Shown piece by piece: positions 8,324-17,074 of a stretch of DNA of 64,000 nt (positions within the stretch are counted from its first letter, which is position 1; every line of letters starts with the position of its first letter). A program made the position numbers and the translations under genes. The notes beneath the pieces were generated by a model. That model worked only from the letters and a program-made list of their open reading frames with translations. It ran no database searches and had not been told where the DNA came from. Source of the stretch: Fulvimarina sp039652615. Its GTDB lineage: Bacteria; Pseudomonadota; Alphaproteobacteria; Rhizobiales; Rhizobiaceae. The stretch spans positions 248,001-312,000 of the forward strand of contig NZ_JBDJAC010000004.1 in the NCBI RefSeq assembly GCF_039652615.1. The letters are read 5' to 3'.

Positions 8324-9927
8324 TGACCGACGAGCGTTGGCTCTGGCTTCCGGCCATCGTGACCTCTCTTGCGGTCCACGTGGGTGGTCTCCTTCTCGGC
8401 CTCAGCCAGCCGAACGAGCCGGAGGTACCCCCGGCAGAGACTGACTTTGTGATCGATGCAATGCCGCTTGATGTAGTCGACCCCGCAGTCAGCGCCATCG
8501 CGCCGGATGCGAACGGGCCGAGCGATCAGCCTTCCACGAACATGGCCGAAGAGAGCCCGAACGCACGGGCAGCCGACGATCTCGAAACAAATGTCGCAAC
8601 AGCGACAGTTGGCACAGACGTGGCGAGCGACGTCGTCGCCGATCGCGAGCCGGATGCCGCAACGCGACCTGATCGCCCGGACAACGAGACCGCGCTGCAA
8701 GCCAGCGAACGGATCGCCGCGCGTCAGGCAACCCAGTCGGCGCCCGGCTCGCGATCGGCTGGTGCGGAGGCTTTAGACGGAGTCACTGTCGTGGAGCGGG
8801 TCGGTCAGACCCGGCCTGGTCGGGCCGAAGCGCGTCAAACGCCTGTGCTGGGCGCGGAGCACTCGTCGCCTGAAACCATCGATGCGAGCGAAAGCGAGGC
8901 GGTGGTCGCCATGTCGGAGGCAATCCGTTCCGAAATCACCCGGATGATGGCGCCGTTGGCGATCATCGAGCCGATAGCGCCATCACGGGTTTCGCCGGAC
9001 AGCTTGCCGCGCAACGGCGTTGAAGCGGCGCCGCAAGATGAAGAGGTCGTTCGCCAGGCCCCCGCCGCGAGCCTCCCCGTCCGTCCCAGCGACGGTACCG
9101 CCGTCGTGCCGGACGAGGCGGCCGCTGCGCCACCCGTGGAGCTTTTTCCATCCGGTGCGGACGCCATTGCGCCGGAGCGGGCCTTTCGTCTCGGATCGCT
9201 TGGAACACAGACCCTGACTCCGCTGGGGCTGCCGGAGAGCGAGGTGCTGGCGGGCGAGGAGGGCGGCGGACCGTCGGCCTCGCCGGATGCAGCCGAGGTC
9301 ATCCGGTTTATCAAAGGATATGCGACGGGCCGGTGCTTTGCCGCCATGCCGAGCCGGGCAAGCAACGACCGGATCGTCATCGAAGGCCTGTCCAATTCCG
9401 CTGCCCGTCTTTCGGACTTCGAAGAACAGATCGCCGCAGCCGTCGATTTTCCACTCACGATCCAGACAGGCCAGATCACCGATGCGCAGTGCCGCGCGCT
9501 GTCGTTTCTCACCTATTCGAAGGACTATCCGGTCTCGCAGCTTCGTCTTCAGATCGACCGGCGGAACGTTGCAACCGGAGCCGAACTCTCCGGAAAGATC
9601 AGCGGGATCGACGCGCGCAAGCTCACCGTGCTGATCGTCGACGATGAAGGGATCGTCCAGCAGGTGCCTGACCGGTTCTTCTCTGAGCGGAGCGCGGACC
9701 AGGCCCGCTTCGTCGTACCGCTCTCAGCAACGGCCGGCCTTTTCGATACCGCGAATATTGCCCTTGCGATCACCACGCCGGATCCGCTGCGGACAGCGCA
9801 GGAAGCCGACGCCGCGAATGTGGAGACCTATTTCGAGCAGCTGGCCGTCGAGCTGGCCGAACCCGGCAATGCGAGCAGCGACCTTGCATTCGCGTTCTTC
9901 TATATCCGCGGCGCGGGCTTCGAGTGA
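8320..9927 (+). CDS. TonB-like periplasm-spanning protein with unusual C-terminal domain
   Basis: A 535-residue protein with one N-terminal membrane helix (about 8-26, LWLPAIVTSLAVHVGGLLLG) containing the H residue typical of TonB-like helices. A long Ala/Pro/acid-rich linker follows (about 30-310). The C-terminal 210 residues (about 325-535) form a compact domain beginning VIRFIKGYATGRCFAAMP, and I see no TonB C-terminal motif. From memory, this domain resembles the C-terminal extension of serine/threonine kinases encoded in rhizobial type VI loci (pattern FI..Y..G.CF...P, then a two-Cys β-domain); the resemblance needs a search. Position after ExbB and two ExbDs suggests it is the energised effector arm of the motor. 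Confidence 0.75.
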   Translation: MMTDERWLWLPAIVTSLAVHVGGLLLGLSQPNEPEVPPAETDFVIDAMPLDVVDPAVSAIAPDANGPSDQPSTNMAEESPNARAADDLETNVATATVGTDVASDVVADREPDAATRPDRPDNETALQASERIAARQATQSAPGSRSAGAEALDGVTVVERVGQTRPGRAEARQTPVLGAEHSSPETIDASESEAVVAMSEAIRSEITRMMAPLAIIEPIAPSRVSPDSLPRNGVEAAPQDEEVVRQAPAASLPVRPSDGTAVVPDEAAAAPPVELFPSGADAIAPERAFRLGSLGTQTLTPLGLPESEVLAGEEGGGPSASPDAAEVIRFIKGYATGRCFAAMPSRASNDRIVIEGLSNSAARLSDFEEQIAAAVDFPLTIQTGQITDAQCRALSFLTYSKDYPVSQLRLQIDRRNVATGAELSGKISGIDARKLTVLIVDDEGIVQQVPDRFFSERSADQARFVVPLSATAGLFDTANIALAITTPDPLRTAQEADAANVETYFEQLAVELAEPGNASSDLAFAFFYIRGAGFE

Positions 9928-10093
9928 TCGAAGTCATGGCAGATTTGTCGCGGTTTTCGCCTGATTACAGGCAATGGACGACGTGCGGCCTTGACCTGCC
10001 GATGGCATTTTCGTTGAACTTTTACGCATGACCTCGCACTCTCCCCGGTGACAGTCCGGGCCGCATTGAGCCGAGACCGATTGGGAAGACCGC

Positions 10094-11431
10094 ATGAAGA
10101 TCGAACTTCGGATCGACAACTACGATCAGCTGCCGGACGGCGGTCCTGTAACCTTCGTCGCCGAAGACAGAACGTTCGAGATAGGACGCGACGCCTATCG
10201 CGACTGGACGCTGCCGGACGACGAGCGCTACATCTCGGGCCGGCATTGCGAGGTGCAGTTCGAAGACGGACAGTACTATCTCGTGGATGTTTCCCGTAAC
10301 GGAACTTACGTCAACGGCGCGCATCACCGGATGAAGGGTCGCCATCTGCTCGGAGACGGCGACCGGGTGCAGATCGGTCCTTATGTCGTGGCCGTCTTTC
10401 TCATGGAGACCGAAGATTACGGCAGGCAATCATCTGCCGCCGCCTCGCCCTTTGCCGGTGACGGCATCTGGGATTTCGGCGGCCCGACGCCCGCTGCCGT
10501 CGACCGGCGCGACTTTTTGCCGGCGCGCGAGCGCTCTGCGCGCAATGCCGACCGGGATCACATCGACCTGCCTGTCTACCGGGAGCCGAAGCCCGCTGCA
10601 CCGGCTCGCAGCTTCGATGGACCCGAGAGCCCGTTTTCGCGCAAAGAGCGCAGCGAAGCATCTCCCTTCGAGCAACGTGAGGCGGAAGAAGACCCGAGGG
10701 CGTCGCCGTTCGAGACGCGTGAGCCGATGATTTCCCCTCAGAGCATGCCGCCCGAGAAGCGCCGCATTGAGCCCGCGCCTGCACCTTCGAGGCCGCCCTA
10801 CAACCAGGCCCCCGATGGCGCGCGGCGCGCGCCGGAGCCGCCGGCCTCAACCAATTCCAGTTTTGTCGAGGCCCTCGCGCTTGCCGCCGGATTAGAGCCG
10901 AGTGCGTTGCACGGGCGTTCCGGCGCAGAACTCGGAACGGAGATCGGAACAGTCCTGCGCGAGGTGAGTGAGGAACTCTCCGGGTTGTTGAAGGCACGGG
11001 CGGCCGCCAAGGCGATGGCCCGCGCCGAACGCACGATGATCACGGCTGAAAACAACAATCCGCTGAAGATCCTGCCGACAGCGGCAGACGCGCTCCAGAT
11101 CATGTTCGCAACGAACCGGCCCGGATATCTGGGTGCTCGCGACAGTTTTCGTCAGGCGTTCACCGACCTGAAAAGCCACGAGCTGGCGACCTATTCCGCC
11201 ATGCAGAAGGCGCTGGCAAAACTGCTCGAGGGCTTGTCGCCCGATGCGATAGAGGCACGAGCTGGCGGCTCGGTGCTTGGGTCGCGTAAGTCGCGCGCCT
11301 GGGACATCTTCGTGGAGCGATGGGATGCGAAATCCGAGCCTTACGAAAACGGTATGCTCGACGTTTTCCTTGCCCATTTCGCCGAAGCCTACAATGCTGC
11401 CGCGCAAAGCGCGCAGGACCGTGAGAGATAA
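10094..11431 (+). CDS. tagH: FHA-domain protein, TagH/ImpI-like (type VI secretion associated)
   Basis: A cytoplasmic protein of 445 residues. The N-terminal FHA domain (about 1-100) contains the phosphothreonine-binding signatures FEIGRD, YISGRHCEV and SRNGTYVNG. A disordered Pro/Arg/Glu-rich middle (about 110-255) is followed by an α-helical C-terminal domain of about 190 residues with NNPLKILPTAADAL, then LKSHELATYSAMQKAL and LEGLSPDAIEARA. That C-terminal pattern is characteristic of the T6SS FHA family (TagH/VI_FHA). In T6SS, FHA proteins read Thr phosphorylation by the kinase PpkA to switch on assembly. No kinase or phosphatase gene is visible in this window. The gene is followed by an OmpA protein and TssA, all on the same strand. 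Confidence 0.87.
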   Translation: MKIELRIDNYDQLPDGGPVTFVAEDRTFEIGRDAYRDWTLPDDERYISGRHCEVQFEDGQYYLVDVSRNGTYVNGAHHRMKGRHLLGDGDRVQIGPYVVAVFLMETEDYGRQSSAAASPFAGDGIWDFGGPTPAAVDRRDFLPARERSARNADRDHIDLPVYREPKPAAPARSFDGPESPFSRKERSEASPFEQREAEEDPRASPFETREPMISPQSMPPEKRRIEPAPAPSRPPYNQAPDGARRAPEPPASTNSSFVEALALAAGLEPSALHGRSGAELGTEIGTVLREVSEELSGLLKARAAAKAMARAERTMITAENNNPLKILPTAADALQIMFATNRPGYLGARDSFRQAFTDLKSHELATYSAMQKALAKLLEGLSPDAIEARAGGSVLGSRKSRAWDIFVERWDAKSEPYENGMLDVFLAHFAEAYNAAAQSAQDRER

Positions 11432-11528
11432 AATTTAACCTGTGCGTGCCGGGCTCAAATGTATTGACGAAGCGTAAGCGGGCCGGTAGCGTATGCCAAT
11501 CGTCAGGCACCCTCTTTGGATGGTTTCC

Positions 11529-12059
11529 ATGCACACTTCCGCTCTCAAGGCGCTTTTGATCGCATCCGCAACCTTGCTGTTCGCTGTTCCGCAGGCAAGC
11601 GCTGAGCCGGCCTATTCGAAAGCTGAAGTGCTCGATTTCCTCGTTTCTTCCGCCGATCTTGGAAAGGCGCGTGGCATTTGCATCGGCACCGCACAGGAAT
11701 GCCGTAAGGACGACGTCAAGCCGCGTGGTTTCGACATGATGATCAATTTCAATCTCGATTCGGCCGAGCTGACTGACGAGGCGCTCGAGAACCTCAACGT
11801 CTTCGCGAATGCCTTGCAGGATCAGCGCCTGAACGCCGCGACCTTCGTCGTCGAAGGGCATACCGACGCCTCGGGCACCGAAGCTCATAACGATGAGCTT
11901 GCTTCGCGCCGTGCGGATTCGGTCAAGTCTTTCCTCCTGTCTTCCGGTGTCTCCCCGGAGCGACTGACGGCGATCGGACTTGGCGAAAGCCAGCCGCGCA
12001 CGGATGATCCGTATTCGGCGGAAAACCGGCGTGTCGAAATGCGGCTTAAGCTGCAATAA
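11529..12059 (+). CDS. OmpA-family peptidoglycan-binding protein
   Basis: About 176 residues. The signal peptide is MHTSALKALLIASATLLFAV...ASA. The OmpA C-terminal domain follows (about 75-176), with INFNLDSAELT, VEGHTDASGTEAHNDELASR (the diaminopimelate-contacting Asp/Arg pair) and ENRRVEMRL. Such domains bind peptidoglycan non-covalently. No β-barrel precedes it, so the protein is soluble periplasmic or weakly attached rather than an outer-membrane porin. The start could also be at 11493 or 11520; 11529 gives the cleanest signal peptide. In T6SS-like loci, TagL/TssL-linked OmpA domains anchor the machine to the wall, a plausible role here. Confidence 0.88.
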   Translation: MHTSALKALLIASATLLFAVPQASAEPAYSKAEVLDFLVSSADLGKARGICIGTAQECRKDDVKPRGFDMMINFNLDSAELTDEALENLNVFANALQDQRLNAATFVVEGHTDASGTEAHNDELASRRADSVKSFLLSSGVSPERLTAIGLGESQPRTDDPYSAENRRVEMRLKLQ

Positions 12060-12067
12060 TACCGAGA

Positions 12068-12097
12068 GGCCCTTGAAACCAACGGTTTCATAAGGCC
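12068..12097. terminator. Hairpin after the OmpA-like gene
   Basis: GGCCCTTGAAACC (12068-12080) pairs imperfectly with GGTTTCATAAGGCC (12084-12097) around an AAC loop, starting 8 bp after the stop codon. There is no T-run, so it may be an attenuator or processing site rather than a strong intrinsic terminator. Confidence 0.45.
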
Positions 12098-12359
12098 GCC
12101 GGGAGCCCGAGCGGCGCCTGAGCCACCCGTCGGGCAAGAGTCGGGCAAGAATTGACCTGCGGGTCATTTCATTTGTCCGGCGGTATAATCGCACCAAAGG
12201 CGGGTATATGTTCTTACGGAAGCGTCCCGATCCGGTCTTGTGGTCGGTTTGAGAATAAAATTGAAATCTGCGGCGCGAGGCCATTCTCCTGACAGGTGAA
12301 TTGTCTCGCGTATTACTTTTGTCCGGCCCATGTTTGCCGGATAACGGGGTGTCAGGGTC
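12098..12359. other. Gene-free stretch before tssA-like gene
   Basis: With the hairpin just before it, the gap between the OmpA-like stop and the TssA-like start is 300 bp. I see no open frame with coding character here. The part from about 12240 is AT-richer and could contain the promoter of the downstream gene. Confidence 0.4.
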
Positions 12360-13772
12360 TTGCGTTATCAGCATCTCGTCGAGCCGATCGAACCGGACAA
12401 TGTTTGCGGACCGGATCTCGATGACGAGCTCGACAACGACTATCTGAACTACATGATGCTCGCGGAGGGAAAGCTTCCCACCGCCTATTTCGACAAAGAC
12501 CGCAATCCCTTTCCTCGCCAATCGATTGATTTCGCCGAAGACATCGAGCCTGCGGCAGCGCTGCTTGAACGCTCCCGCGATCTGCGTCTTCTCTCGCTCG
12601 AAGGCCGGCTTCGCATTTTGTCAGGGGACATTTCGGGGTTCTGCGACTGTATTTCTGCCTGTGCGGCGCTTCTGACCGAACGATGGGATGACGTGCACCC
12701 CGGCTCCAGTGGCAATCATACGGAACGGCAGTCGGCGCTCAACGGGTTCAACAGCCGCACCAGCGCCTGCTTCCCGCTGATCTTCGCGCCCATCGTTCGC
12801 GACAAGCGCAAGGGCGATATCACGCTTCGAATGCACATGCTTGCGACCGGTGCTGCCACCGCACAGGGGGCAGAGCTTGCCCAGGGTGCGCCGGACGAGG
12901 CAGAGATCCAGCGCGTCCTATCCGCAGGCGACAATGCGAAAGAGGTGGAGACGGTCCATCAGCGTCTGACCGAGGCGCTTGAGGCGTTCGACGTGATCTA
13001 CAATCAGATGGTGAACGAGGCCGGTTACGAATATGCACCGGACTTCGACACGATCCGGGAGACGATCGGCGATCTGCTGGAACTGATCGGCTCTGCCCGG
13101 AACGACCTCACGCCCACCAATGAGCCGGAGGCAGGCGTGCCGGCCAGCGTCGATGAAACAGCCGAGGTCCCGGACGCCTTATCTCTGAGCGAAGTCGCAC
13201 CCGTTCGGCCGGCGGCCGCCGCTCCGGGAGCGATCGGCGATCACCGGGACGCCAAGGCGGCGCTGGCGGCGGCCGAACAGTATTTCGCCCGCATGGAGCC
13301 ATCCGCACCAGCACTCGTGTTGATCCGTCAGGCGAAATATCTCGTCGGGCGACCACTCATCGACGCACTGGTCGCGCTTGTGCCGGACAAGGCCGAGCAG
13401 ATGGTCATCCTCCTCGATCCCAACCAGAACTTCCTGATCGGAATGGAGCGGCTGCGCGAACTGTCGGACCAGCCGGGCGCGTGGGACGAAGACGGCGCCG
13501 GAGGCGGCGATGGCGACGATCCGGCGGACGGCGCTGACGACCAGACGAGCCAGGCCGCCTCCGCCACCGGAAGCAAAGCCTCAGCCCGCCCAGCGGCGAA
13601 AACGCGAAACGAAGCGGTCGCGGTGATGACCGAAGTGGAGACCTTCTTCCAGAAGGTCGAGCCGTCCAGCCCCATTCCCCTGCTCATGCGCAAGGCCAAA
13701 ACCTACATGAACAGGGACTTCAACTACATTCTGCGCGATTTTCTGGAATATTCCCAGCGCGACGACGACTGA
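12360..13772 (+). CDS. tssA: TssA/ImpA-like type VI secretion protein
   Basis: A 470-residue cytoplasmic protein. The N-terminal ImpA domain (about 1-130) begins with HLVEPIEPDNVCGPDLDDE and includes RDLRLLSLEGRLRILSGD and ERWDDVHPG, the family hallmarks. A related unit of about 70 residues appears twice in the C-terminal half (PSAPALVLIRQAKYLVGRPL near 318 and PSSPIPLLMRKAKTYMNRDF near 437), separated by a Gly/Asp/Ala-rich linker. TssA organises T6SS baseplate and sheath assembly. The start is a TTG at 12360, since no ATG lies near. No sheath (TssBC), tube (Hcp), VgrG or TssM gene is in the window, so this could be a stand-alone TssA-like protein or the edge of a T6SS to the left. Confidence 0.86.
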   Translation: MRYQHLVEPIEPDNVCGPDLDDELDNDYLNYMMLAEGKLPTAYFDKDRNPFPRQSIDFAEDIEPAAALLERSRDLRLLSLEGRLRILSGDISGFCDCISACAALLTERWDDVHPGSSGNHTERQSALNGFNSRTSACFPLIFAPIVRDKRKGDITLRMHMLATGAATAQGAELAQGAPDEAEIQRVLSAGDNAKEVETVHQRLTEALEAFDVIYNQMVNEAGYEYAPDFDTIRETIGDLLELIGSARNDLTPTNEPEAGVPASVDETAEVPDALSLSEVAPVRPAAAAPGAIGDHRDAKAALAAAEQYFARMEPSAPALVLIRQAKYLVGRPLIDALVALVPDKAEQMVILLDPNQNFLIGMERLRELSDQPGAWDEDGAGGGDGDDPADGADDQTSQAASATGSKASARPAAKTRNEAVAVMTEVETFFQKVEPSSPIPLLMRKAKTYMNRDFNYILRDFLEYSQRDDD

Positions 13773-13880
13773 TCGCGAGGAGTGCGCTCCGCTTGGACCC
13801 TGGTCTGGCCTCGCCGTCTTCTTCATGACGCCCGACGCTCTATGTGACGAAGCTTCCACTTCCTTGGAATCGTTACATCG

Positions 13881-15284
13881 ATGCGCGCATTTCTGATCCA
13901 GACCTATGACAGGCTCAAAGGCTCTTACTGGTTCTTCCCATCCCTCATGGCGACGATGGCGGCGCTGCTCGCCGTGGTATTCGTCCAGCTCGATTCCATT
14001 ATCCCCTCGACGTTCTTCGGCAGCAATCCCTTCTTCTATGCCACCCAGCCGGATGGAGCGCGCTCCATTCTGAGTGCGATCGCCGGATCGATGATCGGGG
14101 TCGCCGGCACCGTCTTTTCCGTAACGATGGCCGCGGTCGTGTTTGCTTCGAGTTCCTACGGGCCGCGCCTTCTGACGAATTTCATGAACGATCGCGGCAA
14201 CCAGATTACGCTCGGCACCTTCGTCGCGACCTTCGTCTACAGCATTCTCGTCCTTCGCTCGGTGCGCAATGGATCCGACGAGGCTGCCTATTCCACGATG
14301 TTCGTGCCCAATCTCGCGGTTTATGGTGCCATCGCGCTCGCCATCGCCTCGATTGGCGTTCTGATCTTCTTCATTCACCACGTGCCGTCGAACATTCACA
14401 TCTCCAATGTGATCGCCCGGATCGGCCAATCCCTGATCGCCCGGATCGACATGATGTTTCCGCAGAAGGTCGGCCATCCGCCGGATGCGGACAATCACGA
14501 GCACGTTCTCTGGCAGGTGCCCGACTGCTTTCGCTCCGGCGCGGAGGAGCGCCATCCGCCCGACTATGCCGAGGTTCGAGGAACGCGCTCGGGCTATCTT
14601 CAGGTTCTCGACCACGAGACTTTGATGACGGCGGCCCAGGAGCATAACCTGATCATCCGCTTGAACTGCCGGCCCGGAACGTTCGTGCATTCGGGGGCCT
14701 ACATCTTCGATGTGTGGCCCGCCGAGCGGCTCACGGAGGACGCGCGGGATGCGCTTCACTCCGCTCTTGCCCTCGGCACGATGCGAAGCCCGTCTCAGGA
14801 TCTCTTTTTCTTGATCGACGAGCTTGTCGAGATCGCGGCCCGCGCGCTCTCGCCGGGCGTCAACGACCCCTTTACGGCGACCACCTGCATGGATTGGCTG
14901 AGTGCGGCCTATTCGTCCTTCATCGGCCGCGATCAAGTCGACCCTTTGCGAACCGACGAGGATGGGAAGCTGCGTCTGATCGCGCCTTCATTCGATTTCG
15001 GCGGCTATCTGGAACAGGGGTTCGGCAATTTGAGACAATATGCGGCCAGCGACCGGATTGCTTCCGTTCACGTCCTGAAGGCGCTCGGCGATCTTCTGTC
15101 GGTCGCCGAGCGGACCTCGGAGATCGAGGCCTTGCGCGACCAGAAGACCAAGCTTCTGGTTCTCTCACGCAAGGCGCTGACCGATGCCAATCTTCAAGCG
15201 GTCGAGGCCGAGGCCGATGCATTCGATGCGCGTGACCGGCACCCCCGACGGCGCTCGGAGAACAACGCCCACTCGATCGACTGA
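13881..15284 (+). CDS. DUF2254 membrane protein
   Basis: A 467-residue inner-membrane protein with about four helices in the first 180 residues (WFFPSLMATMAALLAVVFVQ, a second in SAIAGSMIGVAGTVFSVTMA, then FVATFVYSILVL and AIALAIASIGVLIFF). A soluble C-terminal region of about 285 residues follows. The pattern IAGSMIGVAGTVFSVTMAAV and the long tail (ALSPGVNDPFTA) match the DUF2254 family, predicted membrane proteins of unknown function. It lies 108 bp after the TssA-like gene and may or may not belong to that cluster. Confidence 0.85.
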   Translation: MRAFLIQTYDRLKGSYWFFPSLMATMAALLAVVFVQLDSIIPSTFFGSNPFFYATQPDGARSILSAIAGSMIGVAGTVFSVTMAAVVFASSSYGPRLLTNFMNDRGNQITLGTFVATFVYSILVLRSVRNGSDEAAYSTMFVPNLAVYGAIALAIASIGVLIFFIHHVPSNIHISNVIARIGQSLIARIDMMFPQKVGHPPDADNHEHVLWQVPDCFRSGAEERHPPDYAEVRGTRSGYLQVLDHETLMTAAQEHNLIIRLNCRPGTFVHSGAYIFDVWPAERLTEDARDALHSALALGTMRSPSQDLFFLIDELVEIAARALSPGVNDPFTATTCMDWLSAAYSSFIGRDQVDPLRTDEDGKLRLIAPSFDFGGYLEQGFGNLRQYAASDRIASVHVLKALGDLLSVAERTSEIEALRDQKTKLLVLSRKALTDANLQAVEAEADAFDARDRHPRRRSENNAHSID

Positions 15285-15307
15285 CGGCGAACGGGCGAAA
15301 AGGTCGC

Positions 15308-16219
15308 TTAGACCCGTTCGCCGCGTGAGCGGCCGAGGACGCCGCCGATGACGCTGACGATGGCACCGAGAAGCAGAGCGACGAACGCGGAGAAAGAGGC
15401 TCCCGCCACCGATCGAGCGGCCGCGTCCGCAGCCTGTCTCGACGAGCGGACCATTTCGTCGACGGATTTCTGATAGCTGGCGAGCCGTTGCTCGGCGGCC
15501 GACTGGGAAAGCCCTCCCGATTGCTGGAGGGCAGCGATGGCTGTCTGACGCTCTGTGTCACTTGCGGTTTCGGACAAGGCAGCGGCGACTGCCGAAGATG
15601 TGTCGGCGTTGCCGGCCCCGTTGGCGGGTGCGGCTTCAGCGGGTGCGGCTCCAGCATCCTGGCCCGCCGCCTCGTTGGCGGCGTTTTCGCCCCGTGCAAA
15701 CCTCAGCGAGCGAAGATCGGCTTCGACGCTGGCCGGCAGGCGCGAGCCGGCATTCTCCGGTCTTGCGAGATCGTTAGCGGCGGTCGACAAGCTCTCGACC
15801 GATGCGCCCACGGCACCGAACGCACCGCCGAGGACGGCTGATGCCGTTCCCCCGAGAACCAGAACGACCAAAAGCGTCGCTACCGCCCAGGTGACAAGGC
15901 CGTGAAGGATTGCATCGACCTTTTCGGACAGGCCGGCGAACCGGGCTGTCGCAAATCCGCCGATGAGAAGGCCGACGAGAGCTGCGACCAGCGAATATAT
16001 TCCGGCTGGCGAGGCGAGGGCGGTTACGGACCGGTCCGTGCCGGGGAGGCCGCCGAATCCAAGGCCGAGGCCGAGAAGTCCCAGCATCAGCTGGATCGCA
16101 ATGGCCAGGATCACGCCGGCGATCACGGCACCCCACGCGATCATGCGCGCACGCCCACCGCTCCCAAGACTACCGCTGCTGCCAGAATAACGTTCTCTGC
16201 GATACTCGCCGATTGCCAT
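15308..16219 (-). CDS. Hypothetical membrane protein with Ala-rich central loop
   Basis: About 303 residues, starting at the ATG at 16219 (a GTG 15 bp upstream is possible). The N-terminus GEYRRERYSGSSGSLGSGGR is basic and Gly/Ser-rich. Three hydrophobic segments follow (about 30-52, 70-92 and 105-130). The central extracytoplasmic region (about 135-260) is very rich in Ala, Glu and Ser. A final helix is near 275-295 (FVALLLGAIVSVIGGVLG). Proteins of this shape are sometimes annotated 'PhnA-like' in rhizobia, which I cannot support. It is convergent with the DUF2254 gene (23 bp apart). The function is unknown. Confidence 0.75.
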   Translation of the reverse strand: MAIGEYRRERYSGSSGSLGSGGRARMIAWGAVIAGVILAIAIQLMLGLLGLGLGFGGLPGTDRSVTALASPAGIYSLVAALVGLLIGGFATARFAGLSEKVDAILHGLVTWAVATLLVVLVLGGTASAVLGGAFGAVGASVESLSTAANDLARPENAGSRLPASVEADLRSLRFARGENAANEAAGQDAGAAPAEAAPANGAGNADTSSAVAAALSETASDTERQTAIAALQQSGGLSQSAAEQRLASYQKSVDEMVRSSRQAADAAARSVAGASFSAFVALLLGAIVSVIGGVLGRSRGERV

Positions 16220-16549
16220 GCGCCTCTTGCCCACTTTCGCGTTCTGCCCCGGAAAATCGGGATAACACCAACACGAACGTAAGGTACAGGCACTATAATC
16301 GTTTCCGGCTCTCGGAAAATCTTCTCAGCTGCGTGGTTACCGCTGTCTTTACGGCCAGTGGCGGCGCTGCCCGGTCCCGTTGAGAGCCGTTCGGCTTGCC
16401 CCTCGTGAAGTTGCTCAGCAGTTTTGTCGCTGATCTCGACAAAACGGATTCGATCTGTTAAAGGCCCGCGACCCATTCAAAACCGGACGGCGTTATCGCT
16501 GAACGACCGTCCTGACGACCCTTTAGCAGACACACTGGCGGAACCGTCC

Positions 16550-16771
16550 TTGCAGATCATAGTCCGAGATAACAATGTCGAGCAGGCCCTGCGTGCTCTC
16601 AAGAAGAAGCTCCAGCGCGAAGGCGTTTTCCGTGAGATGAAGCAGCGCAGCTTCTACGAGAAGCCGTCCGAGAAGCGCGTTCGCGAAAAGGCCGAAGGCG
16701 TTCGCCGCGCACGCAAGGTGGCCCGCAAGCAGGCCCAGCGCGAAGGCGTTCTGCCGGGCCGCAGCCGCTAA
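16550..16771 (+). CDS. rpsU: 30S ribosomal protein S21
   Basis: A 73-residue basic protein. The opening MQIIVRDNNVEQALRALKKK and the internal SFYEKPSEKRVREK are diagnostic of bacterial S21, which sits near the mRNA entry platform of the 30S subunit. The start is a TTG at 16550, chosen because it begins exactly at the conserved N-terminus; the frame is open farther upstream to 16424 but without S21 similarity. The GGCGGA about 10 bp before is a plausible Shine-Dalgarno. The C-terminus ends shortly after REGVLPGR, shorter than the Gly-rich tails seen in several other alphaproteobacteria. Confidence 0.93.
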   Translation: MQIIVRDNNVEQALRALKKKLQREGVFREMKQRSFYEKPSEKRVREKAEGVRRARKVARKQAQREGVLPGRSR

Positions 16772-17074
16772 GGCGCTTGCGAGCGGAATGCCGGTCTCGG
16801 ATCGGTATTTCTCCTCGAAGTCCTTGCCATGCGGTTTGACGTGATCCCAAAAGACACGCTGCTTTTCGGCATCAGCTTCTAGCCTCGACAATCCAGACAT
16901 TCGTTTCAGGCAGCGGTCGATTTCTGTATCGACAGCTGCCTTCTGCGTTGCGCCAATGTCACATTCGCGCTTTCCGTTCCGGTCGCCATCGCGGCCGTCT
17001 CCAATTCGGCGTCATGGCCGGTTAGGGACAGGGCTCGTCCTTGATCGTCACCGCATCCGGAGCTCGTTCGAACC
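16772..17074. other. Gene-free stretch after rpsU
   Basis: A 303-bp gap. A minus-strand frame from 16900 reads plausibly for about 40 codons (SRLEADAEKQRVFW) but then runs antisense through rpsU, so I do not call it. The part from about 16980 may carry the promoter of the TPR lipoprotein gene. No hairpin terminator is obvious. Confidence 0.4.

Noticed and set aside
11160..12521. 453-residue minus-strand open frame over the OmpA gene
   Set aside because: It spans three plus-strand genes and the intergenic hairpin; shadow composition.
12360..13772. Complete T6SS locus
   Set aside because: Only TssA-, TagH- and OmpA-type accessory genes are present; the sheath, tube and membrane-complex genes are missing from the window.
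16523..16900. Minus-strand 125-residue frame over rpsU
   Set aside because: The first 40 codons look natural, but the rest is antisense to S21 and no ribosome binding site or family was seen.
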